The notes beneath the pieces are model-generated. The model made no database searches. It saw only the letters and a program-made list of their open reading frames with translations, and was not told where the DNA came from. A program made the translations under genes and the position numbers. A stretch of DNA of 64,000 nt from DAMCZI01 sp032095175 (GTDB lineage Bacteria > Bacillota > Clostridia > Clostridiales > Caloramatoraceae): contig DAMCZI010000008.1 in the NCBI GenBank assembly GCA_032095175.1, positions 62,001 to 126,000 of the forward strand, read 5' to 3'. Shown here one piece after another: positions 56,868 to 64,000 of the stretch (positions are counted from its first letter, which is position 1; each line of letters opens with the position of its first letter).

Positions 56868-56926
56868 ATATGCGGCAGGTTGAAAATATACCTTCCTTTT
56901 CAACCTGCCGCATATTTGTTTTTTTA
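56868..56926. terminator. Bidirectional terminator between the HD gene and copZ
   Basis: ATATGCGGCAGGTTGAAAA pairs with TTTTCAACCTGCCGCATAT (18-19 bp), with TTTGTTTTTTT on the plus side. On the minus side only A-T rich flanks follow. Confidence 0.92.
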
Positions 56927-57130
56927 TTCTATTCCAACCACATCATATCCAGCATCTTCAACAGCTGCCTTCAAGGCATCATTAGATAGATTTTCTCCTT
57001 CAACTACTGCATATTTTTCATTAAGATTAACATCAACTGATGAAACCCCACTGATTTCTAGGAGTGCTTCCTTTACATGCTTTACACAGTGCATACAGGA
57101 CATGCCTTCAATATTTAATCTTACCATCAT
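56924..57130 (-). CDS. copZ: Copper chaperone CopZ
   Basis: 68 aa, a single heavy-metal-associated (HMA) domain. The metal motif is GMSCMHC with Cys12 and Cys15. The fold repeats the HMA domains of CopA. It binds Cu(I) in the cytoplasm and delivers it to CopA. GGAGGG lies upstream of ATG at 57130. It lies 271 nt after copA on the same strand, with a tandem repeat in the gap. Confidence 0.93.
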   Translation of the reverse strand: MMVRLNIEGMSCMHCVKHVKEALLEISGVSSVDVNLNEKYAVVEGENLSNDALKAAVEDAGYDVVGIE

Positions 57131-57266
57131 ATTTATCCCTCCAAAAAAATTATATTATTCGGTTAACAGTCACTTGAGAAATTCTAATTGGGGTAAGAAG
57201 TATTGATATTGCCACCATATAAGTTGAATAATTTAATTATAAAAACTCAAAGAGTTTTATCCATAA

Positions 57267-57350
57267 CTCTTATCTCTTATCTCTTATCTCTTATCTCTTA
57301 CCTCTTACCTCTTATCTCTTACCTCTTCCCTCTAACTTCTTCCCTCCTCT
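57267..57350. repeat. Heptamer tandem repeat, 12 units
   Basis: Twelve head-to-tail 7-bp units of CTCTTAT/CTCTTAC type fill 84 nt exactly; the first nine differ only at the last base and the last units decay. It lies between copA and copZ. It is read on the minus strand as purine-rich ATAAGAG/GTAAGAG units. Confidence 0.9.
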
Positions 57351-57401
57351 ACAAATTCCACTTTATAGCTTGCTCTTAGTTAATTGTTCTGTGCCTTATG
57401 T

Positions 57402-59846
57402 TTAATATCTTGGTTTAAATCCTCTTAATCTTAAGGCATTTAAAAGGACTGAGACAGAGCTGAAGCTCATTGCCGCTGCTGCTATCATAGGATTAAGCCT
57501 TGGACCTCCAAACAGTGTTAATATTCCTGCGGCTATTGGAATTCCTGCAGTATTATAACCAAATGCCCAGAAGAGATTCTCCTTTATATTTCTAATTGTA
57601 GCCTTGCTTAACTGTATAGCAGTAACAACATCCAATATGTCGCTTCTCATCAGTATTATATCTGCTGATTCAATTGCAACATCTGTACCTGAGCCTATTG
57701 CAATTCCAACATCAGCTACTGCAAGTGCCGGGGCATCGTTTATACCATCGCCAACCATGGCAACCTTCTTTCCTTCACTTTGAAGTTCCTTAACCTTTGA
57801 TGCCTTATCCTGAGGAAGCACTTCAGCTAGTACCATATCTATTCCAACCTGCTTTGCAATTGCTGCAGCTGTTTTTTTATTATCTCCAGTTATCATTGCA
57901 ACTTGTATTCCCATTTTGTGAAGACTTTCTATTGCTTTTCTGCTGTTTTCCTTTACAACATCAGCAACTGCAATTATTCCAGCTGCTTTTTCATCAACTG
58001 ATATAAACATTGGGGTTTTTCCTTCTTCTGAATACCTTTCTGCCATGTTTACTATCTTTGATATATCAACATTCTTCTCCTTCATAAGCCTTAGGTTTCC
58101 TATAAGTATAGATTTTCCCTCTATACCAGCTCTTATTCCATGTCCGGGTATTGCTGAAAAGTCACTAACACCCACAAGCTCAATACCCCTTTTTTCCCCT
58201 TCTCTCACTATTGCTTCACCAAGGGGGTGCTCTGAAGCCTTCTCACAGGATGCTGCATACTTTAATAATTCTCCTTCAGTGATGTCTATTGCATATATAT
58301 CAGTTACCTCAGGTCTTCCCTCCGTTATAGTTCCTGTCTTATCAAATACAACAGTAGCTATCCTATGAGCAGTTTCAAGAGCTTCACCAGATTTTATCAA
58401 AACTCCATTCTCTGCTCCCTTTCCAGAACCAACCATAATGGCTGTTGGTGTAGCAAGTCCAAGAGCACATGGACAGGCTATTACGAGGACAGAGATGAAA
58501 ATCGTAAGTGCAAATATCGATCCCTTTCCTGCTATGAGCCATGCTGCACCTGAAAGGACTGCAACTCCTATTACAACTGGTACAAAATATCCTGCTATTA
58601 TATCAGCCATTCTTGCAATTGGTGCCTTTGAACCCTGGGCTGTTTCAACAAGCTTTATTATCTGAGCTAAGGCTGTATCACTCCCAACCTTTGTTGCCCT
58701 AAATTTAATGGAACCATTTTTGTTTATACTTGCACCATATACTGCATCTCCTGATTTCTTATCTACAGGTATGCTTTCTCCTGTTAACATTGATTCATCT
58801 ATAGATGTATTCCCCTCAATTACTATTCCATCTACAGGTATTTTTTCTCCAGGCCTTACAACTATAATGTCAGAAACCTCAACCTCATCTATTGGTATTT
58901 CAATCTCTTTATCTTCTTGAATTACTCTCGCTGTTTTAGGTGCTAATCCCATAAGTTTTTTAATGGCATCAGAGGTTTTTCCCTTCGTCCTTGCTTCAAG
59001 ATATTTTCCAAGAAGTATTAGAGTTATTATCGTTGCTGCTGATTCAAAATACAAATCCTTTGCATACTCCATTTTGCCCATGCTTATCTGAAGAATTGCA
59101 AATAGCCCATAAAGTACTGCAGCAGATGTTCCAATAGCTATTAAAGAATCCATGTTTGGTGAACCCTTTACCAATGATTTAAAGCCTACTCTATAGAACC
59201 TTTCTCCTGCAATAATTGAAGGAATAACCAAAATTAGCTGTATCAATCCAAAATTTAATGGATTATGGTGAGGATTTATAATCATTGGCAGAGGTAAACC
59301 AACCATATGCCCCATAGATATAAGAAGTAGTGGAATTGCAAATGCTGCTGAAATCCAAAAGTTTCTTAAAAGCTTATTGGCTTCCTTTTCCTTTTCCTCC
59401 TGATCTCTGTCAACATTCTCTTCTCTTTCAATTGAAGTATATCCTGCCTTCTTTATAGCTTCCTTAATCATAGAGAGCCTTGCTGTTGAGGGATCATATT
59501 CAACTCTTAAATTCTCGGTTGCTATATTTACCTCAGCTTCAAATATTCCATCAAGCTTTTTAACTGCTCTCTCAACTGCTTTGGCACAGGATGCACAAGT
59601 CATTCCACCTATTCCAATCACAGCCTCCTTTGTGTTTCTTTCCTCCTCTGCAAAATATCCAGCCTTCTCAATTGCGGAGGTTATATTTTTAGCTGATGTT
59701 TTTGTTTCATCATATTTTACATAAAGCTTTTCTGAAGCAAAGTTCAAATTTGCTTCAATAACTCCATCTACTTTTCTAGCTGCCCTCTCAACAGCCTTTG
59801 CGCATGCAGCGCAAGTCATTCCCTTTATTTTAAATGTCTTTTCCAT
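57402..59846 (-). CDS. copA: Copper-exporting P-type ATPase
   Basis: 814 aa. Two N-terminal HMA domains have GMTCAACAK (Cys12, Cys15) and GMTCASCAK. Membrane helices include the CPC motif [13 protein letters not shown]. The actuator region has MLTGESIPV, and the phosphorylation site is FDKTGTIT. The nucleotide domain has [12 protein letters not shown]. It exports Cu(I) from the cytoplasm. The start ATG is 8 nt after csoR, in the same operon. Confidence 0.97.
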   Translation of the reverse strand: MEKTFKIKGMTCAACAKAVERAARKVDGVIEANLNFASEKLYVKYDETKTSAKNITSAIEKAGYFAEEERNTKEAVIGIGGMTCASCAKAVERAVKKLDGIFEAEVNIATENLRVEYDPSTARLSMIKEAIKKAGYTSIEREENVDRDQEEKEKEANKLLRNFWISAAFAIPLLLISMGHMVGLPLPMIINPHHNPLNFGLIQLILVIPSIIAGERFYRVGFKSLVKGSPNMDSLIAIGTSAAVLYGLFAILQISMGKMEYAKDLYFESAATIITLILLGKYLEARTKGKTSDAIKKLMGLAPKTARVIQEDKEIEIPIDEVEVSDIIVVRPGEKIPVDGIVIEGNTSIDESMLTGESIPVDKKSGDAVYGASINKNGSIKFRATKVGSDTALAQIIKLVETAQGSKAPIARMADIIAGYFVPVVIGVAVLSGAAWLIAGKGSIFALTIFISVLVIACPCALGLATPTAIMVGSGKGAENGVLIKSGEALETAHRIATVVFDKTGTITEGRPEVTDIYAIDITEGELLKYAASCEKASEHPLGEAIVREGEKRGIELVGVSDFSAIPGHGIRAGIEGKSILIGNLRLMKEKNVDISKIVNMAERYSEEGKTPMFISVDEKAAGIIAVADVVKENSRKAIESLHKMGIQVAMITGDNKKTAAAIAKQVGIDMVLAEVLPQDKASKVKELQSEGKKVAMVGDGINDAPALAVADVGIAIGSGTDVAIESADIILMRSDILDVVTAIQLSKATIRNIKENLFWAFGYNTAGIPIAAGILTLFGGPRLNPMIAAAAMSFSSVSVLLNALRLRGFKPRY

Positions 59847-59854
59847 ATTATCAC

Positions 59855-60121
59855 CTACTTATCCATAAGCTTTTCAATAAGACCTACAATTTCATCAACC
59901 TTCTCTTCTCCCTGATTCTTCAAAAAGGCATCCTTTACACAATGATTCAAATGCTGCTTTAGGATCATCATATTTGCCTTTTTTAAAAGAGATTGAGCTG
60001 AGACTATTTGATTTGATATATCAACGCAGTATCTGCCTTCATCTATCATTTTTATTATTCCATCTATCTGACCTCTTACAGTCTTTAGATATTTTTCTGC
60101 CTTTATTTTTTCCTGATTCAT
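59855..60121 (-). CDS. csoR: Copper-sensing repressor CsoR
   Basis: 88 aa, an all-helical DUF156/CsoR protein. The copper ligands Cys32, His57 and Cys61 have the family spacing C-x24-H-x3-C. It binds the operator upstream of the operon and releases it on Cu(I) binding. It is the first gene of csoR-copA-copZ, so it controls itself. A candidate operator lies in the leader. Confidence 0.95.
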   Translation of the reverse strand: MNQEKIKAEKYLKTVRGQIDGIIKMIDEGRYCVDISNQIVSAQSLLKKANMMILKQHLNHCVKDAFLKNQGEEKVDEIVGLIEKLMDK

Positions 60122-60138
60122 TTCTTCACCTCCCCCCC

Positions 60139-60151
60139 ACCCCTGTGGGGT
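60139..60151 (-). promoter_or_regulatory. Candidate CsoR operator
   Basis: ACCCC-TGT-GGGGT is a 13-bp inverted repeat just upstream of csoR, within a GC tract unlike its surroundings. CsoR operators are C/G-rich inverted repeats of this type. It overlaps the region of the csoR ribosome binding site. Confidence 0.7.
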
Positions 60152-60221
60152 ATGTATATATCATATCACTTCAATTAATTATTTTCAACAAATAAATTTA
60201 TATTATGTATTTAGGCGTATT

Positions 60222-60276
60222 AAAGTATAAGAAAATCCCGGAAACCAATTCTGATTTTCGGGATTTTTTATACTTT
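60222..60276. terminator. Intrinsic terminator with repeat-like end
   Basis: AAAGTATAAGAAAATCCCG pairs with CGGGATTTTTTATACTTT, ending just past the minus-strand DUF1648 gene. Its left edge, TTAGGCGTATTAAAG (60211-60225), equals the terminal sequence of the 276-bp elements at 7165 and 38823. Confidence 0.75.
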
Positions 60277-60286
60277 AATATTTTTT

Positions 60287-60580
60287 CTATTTATAAAACA
60301 AAAGATTGAGCATTACTGTCATTATACTTAAAGCTATAATTACAATGCTTACTATTAAAACCTGCACCTTTTTCGACTCATTGTCTTTATAAATAAGATT
60401 TATTAGAAAAATTATAATTGGAGCACCTACAGCATAAGCGATCTTGGGTACCATATTTGAAACCTTACCATAAAAACTCCACTGTATTGCAATTTTATCA
60501 GGTAAAAACGGATAAGATACAGCACTAATAACAAGAGCAATTACAAAACTAATCCATCCGGATTTTTTTAAAATTTTCAT
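60287..60580 (-). CDS. Small membrane protein, DUF1648 (SdpI N-terminal like)
   Basis: 97 aa with three membrane helices (about 10-25, 46-64 and 72-92). The stretch FLPDKIAIQWSFYGKVSN matches the DUF1648 motif (LPdkI..Hw...G). This is the N-terminal half of SdpI-like immunity proteins, but a C-terminal SdpI domain is absent. It is monocistronic. The function is unknown. Confidence 0.75.
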   Translation of the reverse strand: MKILKKSGWISFVIALVISAVSYPFLPDKIAIQWSFYGKVSNMVPKIAYAVGAPIIIFLINLIYKDNESKKVQVLIVSIVIIALSIMTVMLNLLFYK

Positions 60581-60664
60581 AAACCCTTTCCCCCAATTTT
60601 TAGAAATATTAGGATATCATTATCATATTTTACCACATGGGTTTTTCAAATACAATAATCATAT

Positions 60665-60769
60665 TTACTTTATAATTAATGGACAGAACATCTTTGAAAA
60701 TTCCTTCTCACCATATTCCTCAAACTCTACCTTTATTATATTTTCATCTTCATTTTTTATTCTTCCTTT
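60665..60769 (-). pseudogene. Remnant of the UvrD-like helicase 3' end
   Basis: 34 codons on the minus strand, from GGA at 60766 down to a TAA stop at 60665. They encode a tail with EYGEKEFSKMFCPLIIK, nearly identical to the C-terminus of the helicase at 61518 (EGYGEKEFSKMFCPLVIR). A stop codon (TAA at 60772-60770) closes the frame just upstream, and there is no start or ribosome binding site. The duplicated DNA extends a few bases past the stop, so it is a copied or displaced gene end. Confidence 0.85.
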
Positions 60770-60895
60770 TTAATTTGCTGTATACGTAATTATTTACCAT
60801 GCCTAAAATAACATAAGTTACATGTTTAATATGCTAATTAACTACGCAAACTAGTTTAGCAATTAGCACACAAAGAATAGAGTGGAGGTTTGTAT

Positions 60896-61102
60896 ATGAG
60901 AAAGCTTACTGAAGGTGAAATACTTTCATTAACAGAATTACTAAAATTCGAAAGCGATGGTTTAGCAGTTTCAAGGACTATGCAGGCGCTTATTACAGAT
61001 GATGACTTAAAAAAGCAAGCTGAGTCAGGCATATTGGCAGCCGAAGGCAGAATTAAAGGATTAGAACAATTTATTAACGAAAATAATATCACAAGAGCAT
61101 AA
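60896..61102 (+). CDS. Spore-coat-associated small protein
   Basis: 68 aa. Its Glu-, Leu- and Ala-rich helical sequence and the neighbouring gene resemble small clostridial spore-coat pairs (CotF-like N-terminal helical region). It starts at ATG 60896, 6 nt after GTGGAGGT. The downstream coat gene follows after 15 nt. No enzymatic motif. A structural role in the spore is inferred from context and family look, not proven. Confidence 0.7.
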   Translation: MRKLTEGEILSLTELLKFESDGLAVSRTMQALITDDDLKKQAESGILAAEGRIKGLEQFINENNITRA

Positions 61103-61117
61103 AGGGGGTACCATGCT

Positions 61118-61411
61118 ATGTCAACTATTTTAAGTAATATAGTCCAGAGCACTACTGATATAACTGATGAGGTTATTGCTGGCACTATGATTGCCTCTGC
61201 TAAAAGTGCTGCAGGCGCTTATCTAAATGCAACAATGGTAAGCACAACACCTGAATTAAGGGCACTTTACTCCTCCAGTCTTAATCAGTTGGTTGGTGGT
61301 CATACTGTACTTACCGAATTAACCATAAATAAAGGCTGGGCAGATCCATATAGCCCACCTACTCAACAGCTCTCAGATGTTATAACTAAAGCAGAAACAA
61401 CTGTCAAATAG
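61118..61411 (+). CDS. Spore coat protein (CotF family)
   Basis: 97 aa. The C-terminal motif NKGWADPYSPPTQQLSDV is typical of CotF-type spore coat proteins, with a helical N-terminus (TDITDEVIAGTMIASAKSAA). The start ATG has GGGGGT 9 nt upstream. It is the second gene of a two-gene operon ending in a strong terminator. It supports the view that this organism forms endospores. Confidence 0.88.
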   Translation: MSTILSNIVQSTTDITDEVIAGTMIASAKSAAGAYLNATMVSTTPELRALYSSSLNQLVGGHTVLTELTINKGWADPYSPPTQQLSDVITKAETTVK

Positions 61412-61453
61412 CCTAAAAAATAAAGAGTCTTTTGGCTCTTTATTTTTTAGGCT
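61410..61453. terminator. Bidirectional terminator
   Basis: AGCCTAAAAAATAAAGAG pairs perfectly with CTCTTTATTTTTTAGGCT (18 bp, 8-nt loop) between convergent genes. The T and A runs lie inside the stem. Confidence 0.88.
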
Positions 61454-61517
61454 ATTAAAACTGCATCTGTATCAATATTACAATAATAAAACTTTTTTTA
61501 AAAATAAGAATTTATAT

Positions 61518-63125
61518 TTATCTTATAACTAATGGGCAGAACATCTTTGAAAATTCCTTCTCACCATATCCTTCAAACTCTACCTTAATTATATTTTCAT
61601 CTTCGTATGTTACTTTTCCTTCTCCATACTTTTCATGTATTGCCTTCTTTATCTTAGCCTCTTCCTGTTTTTTTTCTCTTTCCTCCCTAAGCATCTCCAT
61701 AAGCCTTGATAGTGTTGTGCTGCTTCCCTCATCCTCACGAAGGGTTAGTTCCTTAGGTATCATTAAAAGGTATGGACTTGCATAGGCTGCTACCCCAGGA
61801 AGGCTTGGTTTTGTAAGGTAGGATATCTCAAGATACTTTTTCGCCCTTGTAATTCCAACAAAGAACAGCCTTATCTCTTCCTCTTCCTCTCCCCTTTTTG
61901 TGGTTATAGGCATGTTCCCCATATTGGCTCCTATTATGAATACATGGGAGAATTCCAAGCCCTTTGATGCATGCATTGTTAATAGACTTATGCCATCAAT
62001 ATTTTCATTTTGTTCTTCATCCTCAAAGGGAAGAGTCTTCTTAAAAACTATTTTGTATGGTATATCATTGGATTTAAAAACCTCAGAGATAACATCAAAC
62101 TGAGCCTGTCTTCTATACAGCACAGCAACGTTATTATATGGTATACCCTCATCATATAAAGACTTAACTCTCCTTGCAATGTGCATAGACTCATTAAAAG
62201 CATCAAGATGCTTTCTTATAACTATGGGGTTCCCATAATCCTTTACCCCCTCCATTTTTCCTCCACCTAAAAGACATTTTGCAGCCTCTATTATGGTTCT
62301 TGTGGAACGATAGTTTAATGGAAGTGTCAATTCCTTTGCATCATATATTTCCTTAAACTGTTTGAATATATCACAGCAGCCTGTTCTCCATGAATATATA
62401 ATCTGATTGGGATCTCCAATGACAAATATATTTGTTTCACTTCCTGCAATCCTTCTTATAAGCTTAAGCTGTCTTTCATCAGTGTCCTGAAACTCGTCAA
62501 CTATAATCCATCGTGGATTCAGTGGCTCTATGAGTATCTCTATACAGTTTTGAATCAAATCATCAAAATCCATAAGATTTCTTTTTACTTTTTCACTTGT
62601 ATAAATATCCACAAGGTCCTTTATATCATCATTGGATTTCATTATTCCATAAAGGGTTTTCCCCTTTTTAAACTCTTCAACCCTTTTCATTAGCTTGGCC
62701 CTATACTTTATTTTTAGGTTTTCCCTTTCAATTATCTCATTTAAAAGATTAACTGCATAATCGTGGTCTATAACCTTAAAATCCTCGTTATAGCCTATGA
62801 TTTCAAGCTCTGGATGTTCTATGAGTATAGTCCTTGCAACTGAGTGGAAAGTACCAAAATACTTCAGCTTTTCCCTTAAAGACTCATCAAAGGCACATAC
62901 TCTATCCCTTATCTCATCTGCAGCCTTGTTTGTAAAGGTTAAAACCATCATATCCTCAAAGGGCACACCATCAACAAAATGCTCATGAAGCACCTTGTGA
63001 ATTAAAACCGTTGTTTTTCCACTTCCTACTACTGCATTTAGAATGGTGTACTTATTCTTTGAGATTATGGCATTTTTCTGATATTCATTTAGTTTTTCAA
63101 ACTCCCTTAAATATGCATCAAGCAT
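61518..63125 (-). CDS. UvrD/Rep-family ATP-dependent DNA helicase
   Basis: 535 aa, shorter than UvrD or PcrA (about 720). Motif Q and Walker A are NEYQKNAIISKNK and AVVGSGKTTVLI. MVLTFTNKAADEIRDRV is motif Ia, WIIVDEFQDTDERQL is motif II, and ISLLTMHASKGLEFSHVFI is motif V. The C-terminal 2B/2A regions look reduced. It unwinds DNA 3'-5'. A gap of 8 nt separates it from the helicase gene upstream, so the two are probably co-transcribed. Its C-terminal codons are duplicated at 60665-60769. Confidence 0.92.
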   Translation of the reverse strand: MLDAYLREFEKLNEYQKNAIISKNKYTILNAVVGSGKTTVLIHKVLHEHFVDGVPFEDMMVLTFTNKAADEIRDRVCAFDESLREKLKYFGTFHSVARTILIEHPELEIIGYNEDFKVIDHDYAVNLLNEIIERENLKIKYRAKLMKRVEEFKKGKTLYGIMKSNDDIKDLVDIYTSEKVKRNLMDFDDLIQNCIEILIEPLNPRWIIVDEFQDTDERQLKLIRRIAGSETNIFVIGDPNQIIYSWRTGCCDIFKQFKEIYDAKELTLPLNYRSTRTIIEAAKCLLGGGKMEGVKDYGNPIVIRKHLDAFNESMHIARRVKSLYDEGIPYNNVAVLYRRQAQFDVISEVFKSNDIPYKIVFKKTLPFEDEEQNENIDGISLLTMHASKGLEFSHVFIIGANMGNMPITTKRGEEEEEIRLFFVGITRAKKYLEISYLTKPSLPGVAAYASPYLLMIPKELTLREDEGSSTTLSRLMEMLREEREKKQEEAKIKKAIHEKYGEGKVTYEDENIIKVEFEGYGEKEFSKMFCPLVIR

Positions 63126-63133
63126 AAAAACAC

Positions 63134-64000
63134 CTACTTTTCAGACCTATCATACATCCTTTGATTGTTTTCATGATTATCTGGTTTTGTAAGATCATCA
63201 TATCTTCTTAGTATTTTATCCATCTTACTGTCAAACTCATCAATTTCTACATCTATTGAGAATCCATCTGGAATCTTTACATATCTTTTTATTATATTCT
63301 CTATTTTCTTTCTGTTTGCAAAATCCATTATCCATTCCTTAAAGAATGGAGCTAAAACTTTGAATATAAGGACTGTACCTGATATTCTTATTCCCTTTAT
63401 GGTTGTAAAGAATTGTGTGAAGCCCTCGGACCTTTTGTTTAGGAAAACTAAAAATTCCTCCCATTTTTCAGGTAGTTCACCAAAATCAAAATGCTTTTCC
63501 TCTATAATATTTATTTCAGGTGCTTTAATCTTAACATCAATTGGTGCCTTCTTTTCCGAAAGCATACCTTCAAGTCCCCAGAGTACAAGCTTTTTATCCA
63601 AATGATAATCACCAACACATGCAGGACAGCCATCCTTGCACCTGCAGTTTTTAACAAGACTTATTGCTTCCTTTAATATCTCATCAGAGTAATCAAAGGC
63701 CTTTTCTGTAAAGCCAAGTCCACCTGGATAGAGGTCATAGAGTATTACATATGCTCTTTTTACCTCTCCATTTTCCTCAACGGTATTGAAAACAGTTCCT
63801 CCAATATCCTCGGAGGTTGCCATTGTTCTCATTCTTGCCGCTGTTAAAAGGGCATGCTTTACTCCGTTGTAATAATTAAATTGTGTGTATGCGTTAATCA
63901 CATTATCCACATCCTGAGGGATTAAAAACCACATTCCTTCTGTCTCAAGCTGTGTATATAGGTTTTCCTTTATTGGTTCGAAACCAAGGTTTTGTCTGTT
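63134..64000 (-). CDS. Partial DEAD/DEAH helicase with DUF1998 (MrfA/YprA-like)
   Basis: Only the C-terminal 288 codons lie in the window; the frame is open to the right edge. The DUF1998 region has the zinc-binding cysteines NCRCKDGCPACVG, as in MrfA (YprA), which with MrfB repairs mitomycin-type damage. The helicase motor domains are beyond the window. A further C-terminal extension of about 130 residues is of unknown function. It precedes a UvrD-like helicase on the same strand. Confidence 0.85.
   Translation of the reverse strand, partial: NRQNLGFEPIKENLYTQLETEGMWFLIPQDVDNVINAYTQFNYYNGVKHALLTAARMRTMATSEDIGGTVFNTVEENGEVKRAYVILYDLYPGGLGFTEKAFDYSDEILKEAISLVKNCRCKDGCPACVGDYHLDKKLVLWGLEGMLSEKKAPIDVKIKAPEINIIEEKHFDFGELPEKWEEFLVFLNKRSEGFTQFFTTIKGIRISGTVLIFKVLAPFFKEWIMDFANRKKIENIIKRYVKIPDGFSIDVEIDEFDSKMDKILRRYDDLTKPDNHENNQRMYDRSEK

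Noticed and set aside
57267..57350. CRISPR-like repeat array
   Set aside because: The units are 7 bp with no spacers, and no cas genes are present; it is a simple tandem repeat.
61900..63000. Plus-strand open frames over the UvrD-like helicase
   Set aside because: The minus frame carries all helicase motifs; the plus frames are compositional shadows.

Overview
The window is AT-rich DNA with strong AGGAGG-type ribosome binding sites, tightly overlapping operons, two spore-coat genes, T-box leaders, a cobalamin riboswitch, several methyl-accepting chemotaxis proteins and a tungsten-type aldehyde ferredoxin oxidoreductase. Together these point to a motile, spore-forming anaerobe of the class Clostridia, probably Clostridiaceae. 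Species cannot be told from the sequence alone. No rRNA, tRNA, CRISPR array, prophage or intact transposase gene was seen.

Layout. 0-4 kb: a cut membrane-protein gene, tag, a glutaredoxin-like gene, and an ECF sigma / anti-sigma operon with two small membrane proteins. 4-7 kb: a chemoreceptor, the PduO-type cobalamin adenosyltransferase and a 51-aa ORF among palindromic repeats. 7.4-24.3 kb, all on the minus strand: a near-continuous corrinoid locus. A B12 riboswitch with two tandem terminators precedes cbiMNQ, then cbiA-X-C-D-E-T-L-F-G-H-J, hemA, a precorrin-2 dehydrogenase, hemC, cobA-hemD, hemB and hemL. It carries glutamyl-tRNA to cobyrinate a,c-diamide by the anaerobic route. cbiO, cbiP, cbiB and the nucleotide-loop genes are not in the window.

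24-42 kb: a TPR protein, two chemoreceptors, a secreted protein, an operon of a four-cluster ferredoxin, an AOR and a ThiS/MoaD-like carrier, an F420-ligase-like protein, an L,D-transpeptidase, an LTD plus Big2 surface protein, a GH1 glycosidase, a radical SAM protein, a membrane-anchored lysozyme-like protein and threonine aldolase. 42-50 kb: a second ECF sigma / anti-sigma pair, glnS behind a T-box (specifier CAG), a methyltransferase, and cysK-cysE behind a T-box (specifier TGC). 50-57 kb: a two-component system with an ABC exporter, a lipoprotein and an HD protein. 57-60 kb: csoR-copA-copZ copper resistance. 60-64 kb: a DUF1648 membrane protein, two spore-coat genes, a UvrD-like helicase and the end of a DUF1998 helicase.

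The least explained content is a set of dispersed, highly palindromic, ORF-less repeats in intergenic gaps: a 276-bp nested element in two near-identical copies, a two-hairpin family in three copies, a 26-31-bp-stem palindrome in two copies, and a single-copy 124-bp branched palindrome. Functions are assigned by recognising family motifs in the translations; no database search was possible.
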